A stretch of DNA of 8,211 nt from Caldimonas sp. (GCA_030150305.1 JASLGD010000359.1:1-8211); one strand, 5' to 3'; shown: positions 1-6,978, counted from the stretch's first letter. The notes: a model not told the origin generated them from the sequence alone. Program-made: numbers and translations.

Positions 1-1
1 G

Positions 2-1264
2 CGCGGCGGCCGCTCGCTGAACGACGCGCTCGCGCAGTGCCCGGCGCCGGCACGTCCCGGCACGCAGGCGATCGCCTTTCACGCCCTGCGCTGGCTCGGC
101 GCCGCCGACGTCGTTCGCCGCGTGCTGGCGCCGAAGCCGCCGCCGCCTGCCGTCGATGCGCTCCTCGTCACCGCGCTCGCGCTGCTCTGGCCGCCGGGCG
201 CACCGCCGTACGCCGACCACGTGCTCGTCGACGAGGCGGTCGAGGCAGCGCGACGCCGCGCGCAGCGCAGCGCCGGCTTCGTCAACGCCGTGCTGCGGCG
301 CTTCGTCCGCGAGCGCGACGGCGTCGTCGCGGCTGCGCTCGACGATCCGCTGGCACGCTTCAACCACCCGGCGTGGTGGCTCGACCGGCTCCGCGCCGAC
401 TGGCCCGACCGCTGGCAGGCGATCGTCGCCGCCGACAACGAGCGGCCGCCGATGACCTTGCGCGTCAACGTGCGGCGGACGACGCGCGCCGAGCTGCTGG
501 CGTCGTTCGCGGCGCACGGCATCGACGCGATCGCCATCGACGACGCCCAAGCGGTGACGTTGGCGAAGCCGCTGCCCGTGGCCGAACTCCCCGGCTTCGC
601 CGAAGGGCTCGTCTCGGTGCAGGACGCCGCCGCGCAGCGCGCGGCGCCGCTCTTGCTCGGCAAGGCGCTGCCCGCCGGCGCGCGTGTTCTCGACGCGTGC
701 GCCGCGCCCGGCGGCAAGACCGCGCACCTGCTCGAGCTCGCCGACCTCGACGTCGTCGCGATCGACCGCGACCGCGGCCGCCTCGCCCGCGTCGACGAGA
801 CGCTCGCCCGCCTCGGCCTCCGCGCGGCGACGATCGCCGCCGATGCCGCGCTGCCGGCGACCTGGTGGGACGGTCGCCCGTTCGCCGCGATCCTGCTCGA
901 CGCGCCGTGCACGGCGTCGGGAATCGTCCGCCGCCACCCCGACGTCCGGTGGCTCCGCCGTCCGAGCGACCTCGACGCGCTCGCTGCGATCCAGGCCCGG
1001 CTGCTCGACGCGCTCTGGCCGCTGCTCGCTCCGGGCGGCCGGCTCCTCTATTGCACGTGCTCGGTCTTTCGCAGCGAGGGATCGGGGCAGATCGACGCTT
1101 TTTTGCAACGACGGAGTGACGCCGCGCTCGCTCTGTCGCCGCCTTCTCCCGGGCACCTCCTGCCGCTGCCCGACAATGGGACGCCGCTGCCGGCCGCAGG
1201 TGCATCGCGCGCTGCCGACGGCTTCTTCTTCGCCCTGCTCGAAAAGCTCCAGACCGCGCCCTGA
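2..1264 (+). CDS. rsmB: 16S rRNA (cytosine-967-C5)-methyltransferase RsmB, 5' end outside the window
   Basis: RsmB methylates C967 of 16S rRNA in the cytoplasm using S-adenosylmethionine. The frame is open from base 2 and gives 420 residues before the TGA, against about 429 in E. coli, so only a short N-terminal piece is missing. The GTG at 122 is an internal valine: the residues before it already read as the NusB-like RNA-binding domain (about 1-125). The methyltransferase domain follows. Motif I ACAAPGGKT is at 232-240, motif IV DAPC has its conserved Cys at 303, and motif VI has TCS with the presumed catalytic Cys at 353. The nearly invariant RRHPDxRWLRR block follows motif IV, and the protein ends in the usual DGFFFALLEK. 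After TCS the common PEEN is RSEGSG here, a mild divergence. The gene is 10 nt upstream of the DUF4390 gene. The family call is very secure. Confidence 0.97.
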   Translation, partial: RGGRSLNDALAQCPAPARPGTQAIAFHALRWLGAADVVRRVLAPKPPPPAVDALLVTALALLWPPGAPPYADHVLVDEAVEAARRRAQRSAGFVNAVLRRFVRERDGVVAAALDDPLARFNHPAWWLDRLRADWPDRWQAIVAADNERPPMTLRVNVRRTTRAELLASFAAHGIDAIAIDDAQAVTLAKPLPVAELPGFAEGLVSVQDAAAQRAAPLLLGKALPAGARVLDACAAPGGKTAHLLELADLDVVAIDRDRGRLARVDETLARLGLRAATIAADAALPATWWDGRPFAAILLDAPCTASGIVRRHPDVRWLRRPSDLDALAAIQARLLDALWPLLAPGGRLLYCTCSVFRSEGSGQIDAFLQRRSDAALALSPPSPGHLLPLPDNGTPLPAAGASRAADGFFFALLEKLQTAP

Positions 1265-1274
1265 CCGACCGCCG

Positions 1275-1877
1275 ATGACCGCGTCGCCGCCGCACGGCTC
1301 CCTGCGCCGCCGCAGCGTGCTACGCGCGCTCGGCGCCGCCGGGGTGCGCCTCGCCCTCCCTGCCGCGCTGCTCGCGGCCGGGGCACGGCGCGCGTGGGCG
1401 GCCGAGGCCGACCTGACGAACTTCGAGGTCACGCGCGACGACGAGGGCGTCTACCTCAGCTTCACGGTCAACTTCGAGCTCGCCAAGGGTCCCGAGGACG
1501 CGCTCGCGCGGGCGGTGCCGCTCTTCTTCGTCGCCGAGGCCGAAGTCTTCCGCGACCGCTGGTACTGGCGCGACCGCCGGATCGCGAGTCCGACGCGGGT
1601 CTGGAAGATCGTCTACCAGCCGTTGACGTCGAACTATCGCGTCACGACCGTCGGCGGCCTCGGCCAGACCTATCCGACGCGCGAGGAGGCGCTGCTGTCG
1701 CTCCGCCGGGCGACGCGCTGGAAGATCGCCGAGGCGAGCCAGCTCGACGACGGACGCCACTACGTCGAGTTCAACTACCGGCTCGACGTCACACTGCTGC
1801 CCAGGCCGATGCAGATCGGCGTCGCCGGGCAGCCCGATTGGCAGCTGTCGGTCAAGCGCACGCAGCGCATCCCGTGA
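1275..1877 (+). CDS. Secreted DUF4390 protein with a twin-arginine-like signal, between rsmB and ntrY
   Basis: This 200-residue protein matches the DUF4390 family, which has no known function and usually sits just upstream of ntrY in betaproteobacteria. The N-terminus has R12-R13-S-V-L-R, fitting the Tat pattern RRxφφ. A moderately hydrophobic stretch (18-37) follows, with Arg38-Arg39 just before an A-W-A cleavage site after residue 42. Positive charges there are typical of Tat rather than Sec substrates. The mature part carries the family-like block YQPLTSNYRVTT (114-125) and YPTREEAL (133-140), with several conserved aromatics (WYW 96-98, W110). No catalytic motif is evident. ATG 1275 is the first sensible start after the rsmB stop; no clear Shine-Dalgarno is visible, so coupling to rsmB is possible. 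The frame is open further upstream, but that part is a shadow of rsmB. By position it may be a periplasmic partner of NtrY; this is inference. Confidence 0.88.
   Translation: MTASPPHGSLRRRSVLRALGAAGVRLALPAALLAAGARRAWAAEADLTNFEVTRDDEGVYLSFTVNFELAKGPEDALARAVPLFFVAEAEVFRDRWYWRDRRIASPTRVWKIVYQPLTSNYRVTTVGGLGQTYPTREEALLSLRRATRWKIAEASQLDDGRHYVEFNYRLDVTLLPRPMQIGVAGQPDWQLSVKRTQRIP
1874..1877 (+). other. GTGA overlap: alternative ntrY start coupled to the DUF4390 stop
   Basis: The last bases of the DUF4390 gene form GTGA, so a GTG in the ntrY frame overlaps the TGA stop. Starting there would add 16 residues (MNHDREPSAGEVSPAV) before the ATG at 1922. I placed ntrY at 1922 because the first membrane helix starts within about 6 residues of it, as in related NtrY proteins. 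Neither start has an ideal Shine-Dalgarno: GAGGTG lies 12 nt before 1922, and nothing clear precedes 1874. Termination-reinitiation from the overlap remains possible. Confidence 0.4.
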
Positions 1878-1921
1878 ACCACGATCGCGAACCGAGCGCG
1901 GGCGAGGTGTCGCCCGCCGTC

Positions 1922-4216
1922 ATGACCCGCAGCCGCTGGGCGTGGATCGTCTCGACCATCGCAGCCCTCTGCGCCGGCCTCGTCCTCGTCTTCCTGCTCG
2001 GCGTCGCGACCAACAACCCGACGCTGTACGAGCGCCACTACGTGTGGCTCTTCTGGGTCAACGTCGCGCTCGCTGGAACGCTGGTCGCGGTGATCGTCGC
2101 GGCCGCGGTGCGGATGCTCTGGCGGGTCGTGCGCGGCCGCTTCGGCAGCCGGCTGCTGCTCAAGCTCGCCGCGATCTTCGCGCTCGTCGGCATCCTGCCC
2201 GGCGTGCTGATCTACGCGGTCAGCTACCAGTTCGTCTCGCGCTCGATCGAGAGCTGGTTCGACGTCAGGGTCGAAGGCGCGCTCGCCGCCGGCCTCAACC
2301 TCGGGCGCGGCACGATCGACACGATCGTCGCCGACCTCGGCACGAAGACACGGCTCGCCGCCGAGCGCCTCGCCGAAGGCTCGCTCTCGGCGGAGCCGCT
2401 CGCGCTCGAGCGGCTGCGCGAGCAGCTTTCGGCCAAGGAGGTCTCGATCGTCGGCGCCTCGGGGCAGACGCTCCTCGCGACGGCGAGCGCGACGGCGTCG
2501 CTGCTGCCCGAACGGATTCCGCCGCAGACGCTGCGCCAAGCGCGCACGCAGCGGGTCGTGAGCCAGGCCGAGGGGCTCGAGGAGGACGCGGCGGCGGCGG
2601 CGGCGAACGCGCGGGTGCGCGCCGTCGCCGTGATCCCGAGCAGCAACTTCGCGCTCGGCGAGCAGGAGCGCTACCTCGTGGTGACGCAGGCGATCTCGCC
2701 GGCGCTCGCCGCCAACGCGCTCGCGGTGACGACCGCCTACGGCGAGTACCAGCAGCGCGCGCTTGCGCGCTCGGGGCTGCGCAAGATGTACATCGGCACG
2801 CTGACGCTCGCGCTCGTGCTCGCCGTGTTCGGCGCGCTGCTGCTCGCGATCGCGCTCAGCAACCAGCTCGCGCAGCCGCTGCTGCTGCTCGCCGAGGGCG
2901 TCGCGCAGGTCGCGCGCGGCGACTTCAGCTCGAAGGCGGTGTTCCGCTCGCACGACGAGCTCGGCGGCCTGACGCGCTCGTTCGCCGAGATGACCGAGCA
3001 GCTCTCCGAAGCGCGCGAGCTCGTGCACCGCAGCGTCACCCAGGTCGAGGGCGCGCGCGCCAATCTGCAGACGATCCTCGACAACCTCACCGCCGGCGTC
3101 ATCGTGTTCGACCGCAACGGCGCGATCGACACGGTCAACCCGGGCGCGACGCGGATCCTGCGCCTGCCGCTGTCGGCGTACCGCGGGCGGCGGCTCGAGG
3201 ACGTCGCCGGCCTCGGCGCGTTCGGCCAGGCGGTGTGGCAGCGCTTCGAGCTGCACGCGACGAGTCCCGAAGCGGGCGAGCGCGACCACTGGCAGGACTC
3301 GTTCGAGCTGCAGCTCGCCGGGCCGCCGAACCGCGAGCGCGACTCCATCACGCTGCTCGTGCGCGGCGCGGCGATGCCGCAGGGCGCGCGGCTGATGGTC
3401 TTCGACGACATCACCGAGCTCGTCTCGGCGCAGCGAGTCGAGGCCTGGAGCGAGGTCGCGCGCCGGCTCGCGCACGAGATCAAGAACCCGCTGACGCCGA
3501 TCCAGCTCTCCGCCGAACGGCTCCAGCTCAAGCTCGCCGCCAAGCTCGACGGCCCCGAGCGCACCATGCTCGAGCGCTCGGTGTCGACGATCGTCAACCA
3601 GGTGCAAGCGATGAAGGCGCTCGTCAACGAGTTCCGCGACTATGCGCGCCTGCCGGCGTCGACGTTCGACGCGATCGACGTCAACGCGCTCGTCGTCGAG
3701 GTGCTCGGCCTGTACGGCGGCGCGCAGGAGTCCGGGCGGCTGCACGCCGAGCTCGCGCCGGCGCTGCCCGCGATCGTCGGCGACGGCACGCAGCTGCGCC
3801 AGGTCATCCACAACCTCGTCCAGAACGCGCTCGACGCCGTCGCCGAGCGGGCCGACGGGCGCGTCCTCGTCGCGACCGAAGCGGCGCGCAACGACGCCGG
3901 CGCGGTGCGCGCGGTGCGGCTCGTCGTCGTCGACAACGGCCCCGGCTTCCCGGAGAACGTGCTCAAGCGCGCGTTCGAGCCCTACGTGACGACGAAGAAG
4001 AAGGGGACCGGGCTCGGCCTCGCAGTCGTCAAGAAGATCGCCGACGAGCACGGCGCGCGCATCCGCATCGCCAACCTCGGCAGCGCTGCCGGCGCCGAGG
4101 GCGGCCCGGCCGCTGCCACGGTGCGCGGAGCGCAAGTTTCGCTATCATTTTCGAAACTCGCAGCGGCCGTTCGCGTCGGCGCCGACGAGCCAGTCGTTGC
4201 GTCGAGGGCGCACTAG
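1922..4216 (+). CDS. ntrY: Sensor histidine kinase NtrY
   Basis: NtrY is the inner-membrane kinase of the NtrY/NtrX two-component system, linked in various proteobacteria to nitrogen, redox or respiratory control. The product has 764 residues. Predicted membrane helices are at about 7-29, 40-63, 78-101 and 289-311, leaving a periplasmic segment of roughly 185 residues between the last two. A HAMP domain follows (about 312-365), then a PAS domain from about 381 (ILDNLTAGVIVFDRNG). The dimerisation/phosphoacceptor domain has ARRLAHEIKNPLTPIQLSAERL with His518. The ATPase domain shows N631 and N635 (N box), DNGPGF at 671-676 (G1) and GTGLGL at 695-700 (G2), so all catalytic motifs are intact. 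About 20 residues trail the last ATPase strand. ntrX starts 6 nt after the TAG. The ligand sensed cannot be read from the sequence. The start may be GTG 1874 instead. Confidence 0.95.
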   Translation: MTRSRWAWIVSTIAALCAGLVLVFLLGVATNNPTLYERHYVWLFWVNVALAGTLVAVIVAAAVRMLWRVVRGRFGSRLLLKLAAIFALVGILPGVLIYAVSYQFVSRSIESWFDVRVEGALAAGLNLGRGTIDTIVADLGTKTRLAAERLAEGSLSAEPLALERLREQLSAKEVSIVGASGQTLLATASATASLLPERIPPQTLRQARTQRVVSQAEGLEEDAAAAAANARVRAVAVIPSSNFALGEQERYLVVTQAISPALAANALAVTTAYGEYQQRALARSGLRKMYIGTLTLALVLAVFGALLLAIALSNQLAQPLLLLAEGVAQVARGDFSSKAVFRSHDELGGLTRSFAEMTEQLSEARELVHRSVTQVEGARANLQTILDNLTAGVIVFDRNGAIDTVNPGATRILRLPLSAYRGRRLEDVAGLGAFGQAVWQRFELHATSPEAGERDHWQDSFELQLAGPPNRERDSITLLVRGAAMPQGARLMVFDDITELVSAQRVEAWSEVARRLAHEIKNPLTPIQLSAERLQLKLAAKLDGPERTMLERSVSTIVNQVQAMKALVNEFRDYARLPASTFDAIDVNALVVEVLGLYGGAQESGRLHAELAPALPAIVGDGTQLRQVIHNLVQNALDAVAERADGRVLVATEAARNDAGAVRAVRLVVVDNGPGFPENVLKRAFEPYVTTKKKGTGLGLAVVKKIADEHGARIRIANLGSAAGAEGGPAAATVRGAQVSLSFSKLAAAVRVGADEPVVASRAH
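2588..2605 (+). repeat. (GCG)6 trinucleotide run in the ntrY periplasmic segment
   Basis: Six consecutive GCG codons give an Ala6 tract at NtrY residues 223-228, after an acidic GLEED stretch and between the third and fourth membrane helices. It is in frame, so gain or loss of units would change the tract length without a frameshift. In DNA this rich in GCG codons it may also be chance. Confidence 0.85.
4135..4158 (+). promoter_or_regulatory. AT-rich inverted repeat with a TATCAT box at the 3' end of ntrY; possible ntrX promoter or operator
   Basis: AGTTTCG (4135-4141) and CGAAACT (4152-4158) form a perfect 7-bp inverted repeat around a 10-nt AT-rich centre. TATCAT at 4144-4149 resembles a sigma-70 -10 box and lies 73 nt before the ntrX ATG. 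No good -35 box is seen 16-18 nt upstream. The bases also encode the last strand of the NtrY ATPase domain (SLSFSK), which limits the inference. It stands out because the surrounding DNA is almost all G and C. Both a promoter and an operator are speculative. Confidence 0.3.
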
Positions 4217-4222
4217 AGGTTC

Positions 4223-4918
4223 ATGGCCACCATTCTTGTCGTCGACGACGAGCTCGGGATCCGGGCGCTGCTCTCGGAGATCCTCGCCGACGAAGGCCAC
4301 ACGATCGAGCTCGCCGAGAACGCCGCTCAGGCGCGCGCGTGCCGCGAGCGCATCCGCCCCGACCTCGTGCTGCTCGACATCTGGATGCCCGATGTCGACG
4401 GCATCACGCTGCTGAAGGAATGGGCGTCGACGGCGCAGCTGACGATGCCGGTGATCATGATGAGCGGCCACGGCACGATCGACACCGCGGTCGAGGCGAC
4501 CAAGTACGGCGCGATGGCGTTCCTCGAAAAGCCGATCACGCTGCAGAAGCTCCTGCGCGCGGTCGAGCAGGGCCTCGCCAAGCCGCCGTCGCGGCCGCCG
4601 GCGGCTGCACACCACAACTCGACGGGGGCCGACGGCAGCGGCGGCCTGACGGTCGAGGCGGCGATGACCGGCGGCGCGATGCAGCCGCTCGCGCCGGTGT
4701 TGCTCGGCCCGCAGCCCGAGCAGAGCTTCGACCTCGATCGCCCCCTGCGCGAGGCGCGCGACGCGTTCGAGAAGAGCTACTTCGAGTTCCACCTCGCGCA
4801 GGAAAACGGCAGCATGACGCGCGTCGCCGAAAAGACCGGGCTCGAGCGCACGCACCTGTACCGCAAGCTCAAGCAGCTCGGCGTCGACCTCTCGCGCAAC
4901 AAGCGCAGCGCGATCTGA
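4223..4918 (+). CDS. ntrX: Response regulator NtrX, short form without an AAA+ domain
   Basis: This 231-residue protein is the likely phosphorylation partner of NtrY. The receiver domain (about 1-115) has the acidic pair Asp8-Asp9, phosphoacceptor Asp52 in LLDIWMPD, Ser81 and Lys103 (EKP). A Pro/Ala/Gly-rich linker (about 118-173) follows, then a C-terminal Fis-type helix-turn-helix (174-231). Its core, MTRVAEKTGLERTHLYRKLKQLGV at about 198-221, resembles the C-terminus of NtrC-family regulators. The central sigma-54-interacting AAA+ ATPase of classical NtrX (about 450 residues in alphaproteobacteria) is absent: no GESGTGKE or GAFTGA motif exists in any frame here. It should therefore act as a simple DNA-binding activator or repressor not needing sigma-54. 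GAGGT (4216-4220) lies only 2 nt before the ATG and overlaps the ntrY stop, which suggests coupling. I recall similar short forms in Burkholderia-type bacteria. Confidence 0.93.
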   Translation: MATILVVDDELGIRALLSEILADEGHTIELAENAAQARACRERIRPDLVLLDIWMPDVDGITLLKEWASTAQLTMPVIMMSGHGTIDTAVEATKYGAMAFLEKPITLQKLLRAVEQGLAKPPSRPPAAAHHNSTGADGSGGLTVEAAMTGGAMQPLAPVLLGPQPEQSFDLDRPLREARDAFEKSYFEFHLAQENGSMTRVAEKTGLERTHLYRKLKQLGVDLSRNKRSAI

Positions 4919-4921
4919 CGT

Positions 4922-4950
4922 CGCGCCGACGGCGCGCGGCCGGGCGCGCG
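4922..4950. repeat. Two adjacent GC-only palindromes after ntrX
   Basis: CGCGCCGACGGCGCG (4922-4936) is a near-perfect palindrome starting four bases after the ntrX stop. CGCGCG / CGCGCG (4933-4938 and 4945-4950) form a second 6-bp stem with a 6-nt loop, overlapping the first, so the two folds exclude each other. There is no T run, so a standard intrinsic terminator is not supported. They may stabilise the ntrX mRNA 3' end or simply reflect base composition. Confidence 0.3.
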
Positions 4951-4962
4951 AGGACCGGTCGA

Positions 4963-4968
4963 TATAAT
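4963..4968 (+). promoter_or_regulatory. -10 box (TATAAT) of the tRNA-Phe promoter
   Basis: A consensus TATAAT lies 11 nt before the first base of the mature tRNA. The likely start is near 4975, giving a leader of only a few bases. The discriminator after the box is CGCCGGC, and such GC-rich discriminators are known to mark stable-RNA promoters under stringent control. No good -35 hexamer is visible around 4940-4945. The box is conspicuous in otherwise GC-rich DNA. Confidence 0.7.
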
Positions 4969-4979
4969 CGCCGGCTCAC

Positions 4980-5055
<76 letters not shown>

Positions 5056-5128
5056 AATCCGGGACGCAGCGCGCGCAAACCCTTCCGGTGACAGTGCCCG
5101 ACAGGCGCGGGGATTGCCGACCACGCGC

Positions 5129-6463
5129 ATGTCGCCCGCAACGACCACGCTCGCGCCCGGCTCCGACGGGCCTTCGGCGCCTCCGCACGTTCCGCTCGCC
5201 GAGCAGCGCCGGCGGGTCTTCGCGATCGTCGCGGCATCGTCGGGCAACCTCGTCGAGTGGTTCGACTTCTACGTCTACGCGTTCACCGCGCTCTACTTCG
5301 CGCCGGCCTTCTTCCCGAAGGGCGATCCGACCGCGCAGCTGCTGAACACCGCCGGCGTGTTCGCGGCGGGGTTCCTGATGCGGCCGATCGGCAGCTGGCT
5401 GTTCGGCCGCGTCGCCGACCGCTACGGGCGCAAGCGCTCGCTCGTCGTCTCGGTGCTCCTGATGTGCGCCGGCTCGCTCATGGTCGCGCTGCTGCCGACC
5501 TACGCCGCGGTCGGCGCGCTCGCTCCCGGGCTGCTGCTGCTCGCGCGCTTGCTGCAGGGGCTCTCGGTCGGCGGCGAGTACGGCGCGACAGCGACGTACA
5601 TGAGCGAAGTCGCGCTGCGCGGGCGGCGCGGCTTCTACTCGTCGTTCCAGTACGTCACGCTCATCGGCGGCCAGCTGCTCGCCGTGCTCCTGATCGTGCT
5701 GCTCCAGCAGGTGCTGAGCGAGGCCGAGCTGCGCGCCTGGGGCTGGCGGATTCCATTCGCGGTCAGCGCGGTCGCCGCGGTCGTCGCGTTCTGGCTGCGC
5801 AGCACGCTGCACGAGACGCTCGCCCCCGACGCCGCGGCGCAGGCGGGCGCGGGAACGATCGGCGAAGTGTTCCGCCACCACCGGGCGGCGTTCCTGGTCG
5901 TGCTCGGCTTCACCGCCGCAGGCTCGCTCATCTTCTACACGTTCACGACGTACATGCAGAAGTACCTCGTCAACTCGGCCGGCATGAGCGCCCGCACCGC
6001 GAGCAACGTCATGACCGGGTGCCTGGCGATCTACATGTGCGTGCAGCCGCTCTTCGGCATGCTCTCCGACCGCATCGGCAGGCGCAACAACATGCTGCTC
6101 TTCGGCGCCTTCGGCACCGTCGCGACGGTGCCGATCTTCAACGCGCTCAGCAGCACGCACGACCCGGCCACCGCGTTCCTGCTGATCACGCTGGCGCTCG
6201 CGATCGTCAGCTTCTACACGTCGGTGAGCGGCATCGTCAAGGCGGAGCTCTTTCCGCCGCACGTGCGCGCGCTCGGCGTCGGCCTCGCGTACGCGATCGC
6301 CAACGCGATCTTCGGCGGCTCGGCCGAGTACGTCGCGCTCGACCTCAAGGCGGCCGGCCACGAGCAGGCGTTCTACTGGTACGTGACGGTGATGATGGCG
6401 ATCGCGTTGCTCGTCAGCCTGCGGCTGCCGCGGCGGCCGAGCTACCTCCACGAAGAGCCCTGA
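5129..6463 (+). CDS. kgtP: 2-oxoglutarate (alpha-ketoglutarate):H+ symporter, KgtP-like MFS permease
   Basis: This 444-residue protein belongs to the metabolite:H+ symporter family of the major facilitator superfamily and should import 2-oxoglutarate or a related dicarboxylate across the inner membrane. The match to E. coli KgtP (432 residues) is close throughout. Shared blocks include ASSGNLVEWFDFYVY (36-50), the loop 2-3 motif GRVADRYGRKR (93-103), LLARLLQGLSVGGEYG (137-152), FYTFTTYMQKYLVN, a second-half GMLSDRIGRR (310-319), and VRALGVGLAYAIANAIFGGSAEYVAL near the end. Twelve membrane helices are expected. ATG 5129 is chosen. TTG 5114, in the same frame with AGG 8 nt upstream, would add 5 residues; GGGGA lies rather far (15 nt) before 5129. 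The gene starts 73 nt after tRNA-Phe and may be read from that promoter or its own, which I cannot locate. Substrate is inferred from similarity; related transporters carry citrate, proline or shikimate. Confidence 0.94.
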   Translation: MSPATTTLAPGSDGPSAPPHVPLAEQRRRVFAIVAASSGNLVEWFDFYVYAFTALYFAPAFFPKGDPTAQLLNTAGVFAAGFLMRPIGSWLFGRVADRYGRKRSLVVSVLLMCAGSLMVALLPTYAAVGALAPGLLLLARLLQGLSVGGEYGATATYMSEVALRGRRGFYSSFQYVTLIGGQLLAVLLIVLLQQVLSEAELRAWGWRIPFAVSAVAAVVAFWLRSTLHETLAPDAAAQAGAGTIGEVFRHHRAAFLVVLGFTAAGSLIFYTFTTYMQKYLVNSAGMSARTASNVMTGCLAIYMCVQPLFGMLSDRIGRRNNMLLFGAFGTVATVPIFNALSSTHDPATAFLLITLALAIVSFYTSVSGIVKAELFPPHVRALGVGLAYAIANAIFGGSAEYVALDLKAAGHEQAFYWYVTVMMAIALLVSLRLPRRPSYLHEEP

Positions 6464-6516
6464 GCGGACGACGAGTTCCGAGGGCGACGAGCCCTGAGCG
6501 CGAGCAACCCTGAGCG
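6458..6516 (+). repeat. Three copies of CCCTGAGCG at and after the kgtP stop
   Basis: Exact CCCTGAGCG occurs at 6458-6466 (containing the kgtP TGA), 6492-6500 and 6508-6516. The first two copies share the longer GAGCCCTGAGCG; the third has GAGCAACCCTGAGCG. The copies are 34 and 16 nt apart. This could be a relic of small duplications of the gene's 3' end, or related to the dispersed CCCTGAGC-type repeats seen in many environmental genomes. The stretch 6464-6588 contains no gene. Confidence 0.7.
6481..6495. repeat. Small hairpin AGGGC-GACGA-GCCCT downstream of kgtP
   Basis: A perfect 5-bp stem with a 5-nt loop, 17 nt after the kgtP stop and overlapping the second CCCTGAGCG copy. No T run follows, so it is a weak terminator candidate at most. 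Confidence 0.3.
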
Positions 6517-6521
6517 TGAAC

Positions 6522-6542
6522 AGCCCCGGGCGTCGCCGGGCT
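6522..6542. terminator. Possible bidirectional hairpin between convergent genes
   Basis: AGCCC (6522-6526) pairs with GGGCT (6538-6542), and inside it GGC-GTC-GCC (6529-6537) adds three pairs after a 2-nt bulge, giving a compact GC-rich hairpin. It sits between the kgtP stop and the stop of the minus-strand stress gene, where a shared terminator would be expected. No T tract is present on either side, so this is tentative and termination may rely on Rho. Confidence 0.25.
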
Positions 6543-6588
6543 CGTTCGCGGCGACGGCGATGCTCCTCGCGGAAGATCGCCGCGGGCC

Positions 6589-6972
6589 TCAGCTCTCGAG
6601 GCCGCGCTGCGGCAGCGTCGACGCGCGCAGCGCGCCCTCGGATTGCAGCAGCGCGCGCGCCTGCTCGGCGTCCTCGGTCGAGTCGACATGGACGCTGACG
6701 AGCGTCGCCTCGCGGCGCACGAGCTCGACGTAATCGGCCGCCTCGTCGTCCCCTCGCGGCGTGCCGAGGAGCTGGTCGAGCAGCTCGACCGCGTTGCTGA
6801 AGAAGCCGCCGCTCGCGACTTCGTCGGTCGTGAGCGCGTCGGCGTTGATCGTGTCCGACGTCGTCGCGTGCAGGCGGACGTCGCGGAGCGCGAGCCCGCT
6901 CGAGCGCAGCCGCTCGAGCGCGCGCTCGGCGGCCCCGCGGTCGGCGAATGCGGCGACGACGAAGGGCGTCAT
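6589..6972 (-). CDS. Small YflT/GS17M-like general stress protein
   Basis: A 127-residue, acidic, soluble protein with no signal peptide. It resembles the N-terminal module of YsnF/YflT-type general stress proteins: it starts with a β-strand and a helix rich in Ala, Glu and Arg (FVVAAFADRGAAERALERL, 4-22), continues with a strand ending near residue 38, has a central glycine-aromatic SGGFFSN motif (54-60) followed by an amphipathic stretch with DQLLG, and closes with LVRREATLVSVHVDS (84-98), the usual strand of this group. The ferredoxin-like βαβ pattern is inferred. AGGAGG 6 nt before the ATG is an excellent ribosome binding site and fixes the start. It follows the dodecin gene after 81 nt on the same strand. 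The biochemical role of this family is unknown; the family assignment is by pattern and moderately sure, the gene itself quite sure. Confidence 0.8.
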   Translation of the reverse strand: MTPFVVAAFADRGAAERALERLRSSGLALRDVRLHATTSDTINADALTTDEVASGGFFSNAVELLDQLLGTPRGDDEAADYVELVRREATLVSVHVDSTEDAEQARALLQSEGALRASTLPQRGLES

Positions 6973-6978
6973 GCGAGG

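Noticed and set aside
1099..1104. T6 run as a terminator or slippage site
   Set aside because: It lies inside the conserved AFLQR segment of rsmB with no preceding stem, and the frame is intact on both sides.
122..1264. GTG 122 as the true rsmB start
   Set aside because: Residues encoded before it already match the NusB-like domain, and starting there would remove part of that domain.
684..1274. Long N-terminal extension of the DUF4390 protein
   Set aside because: The frame is open upstream, but this part overlaps the conserved methyltransferase domain of rsmB and is Arg/Ser-rich shadow; the signal peptide begins at ATG 1275.
1775..4135. Open frame of 786 codons on the minus strand opposite ntrY
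   Set aside because: The translation is an Arg/Ala/Glu/Asp-rich low-complexity string with no recognisable domain, and the plus strand encodes an intact NtrY. Long antisense frames are expected at this GC content.
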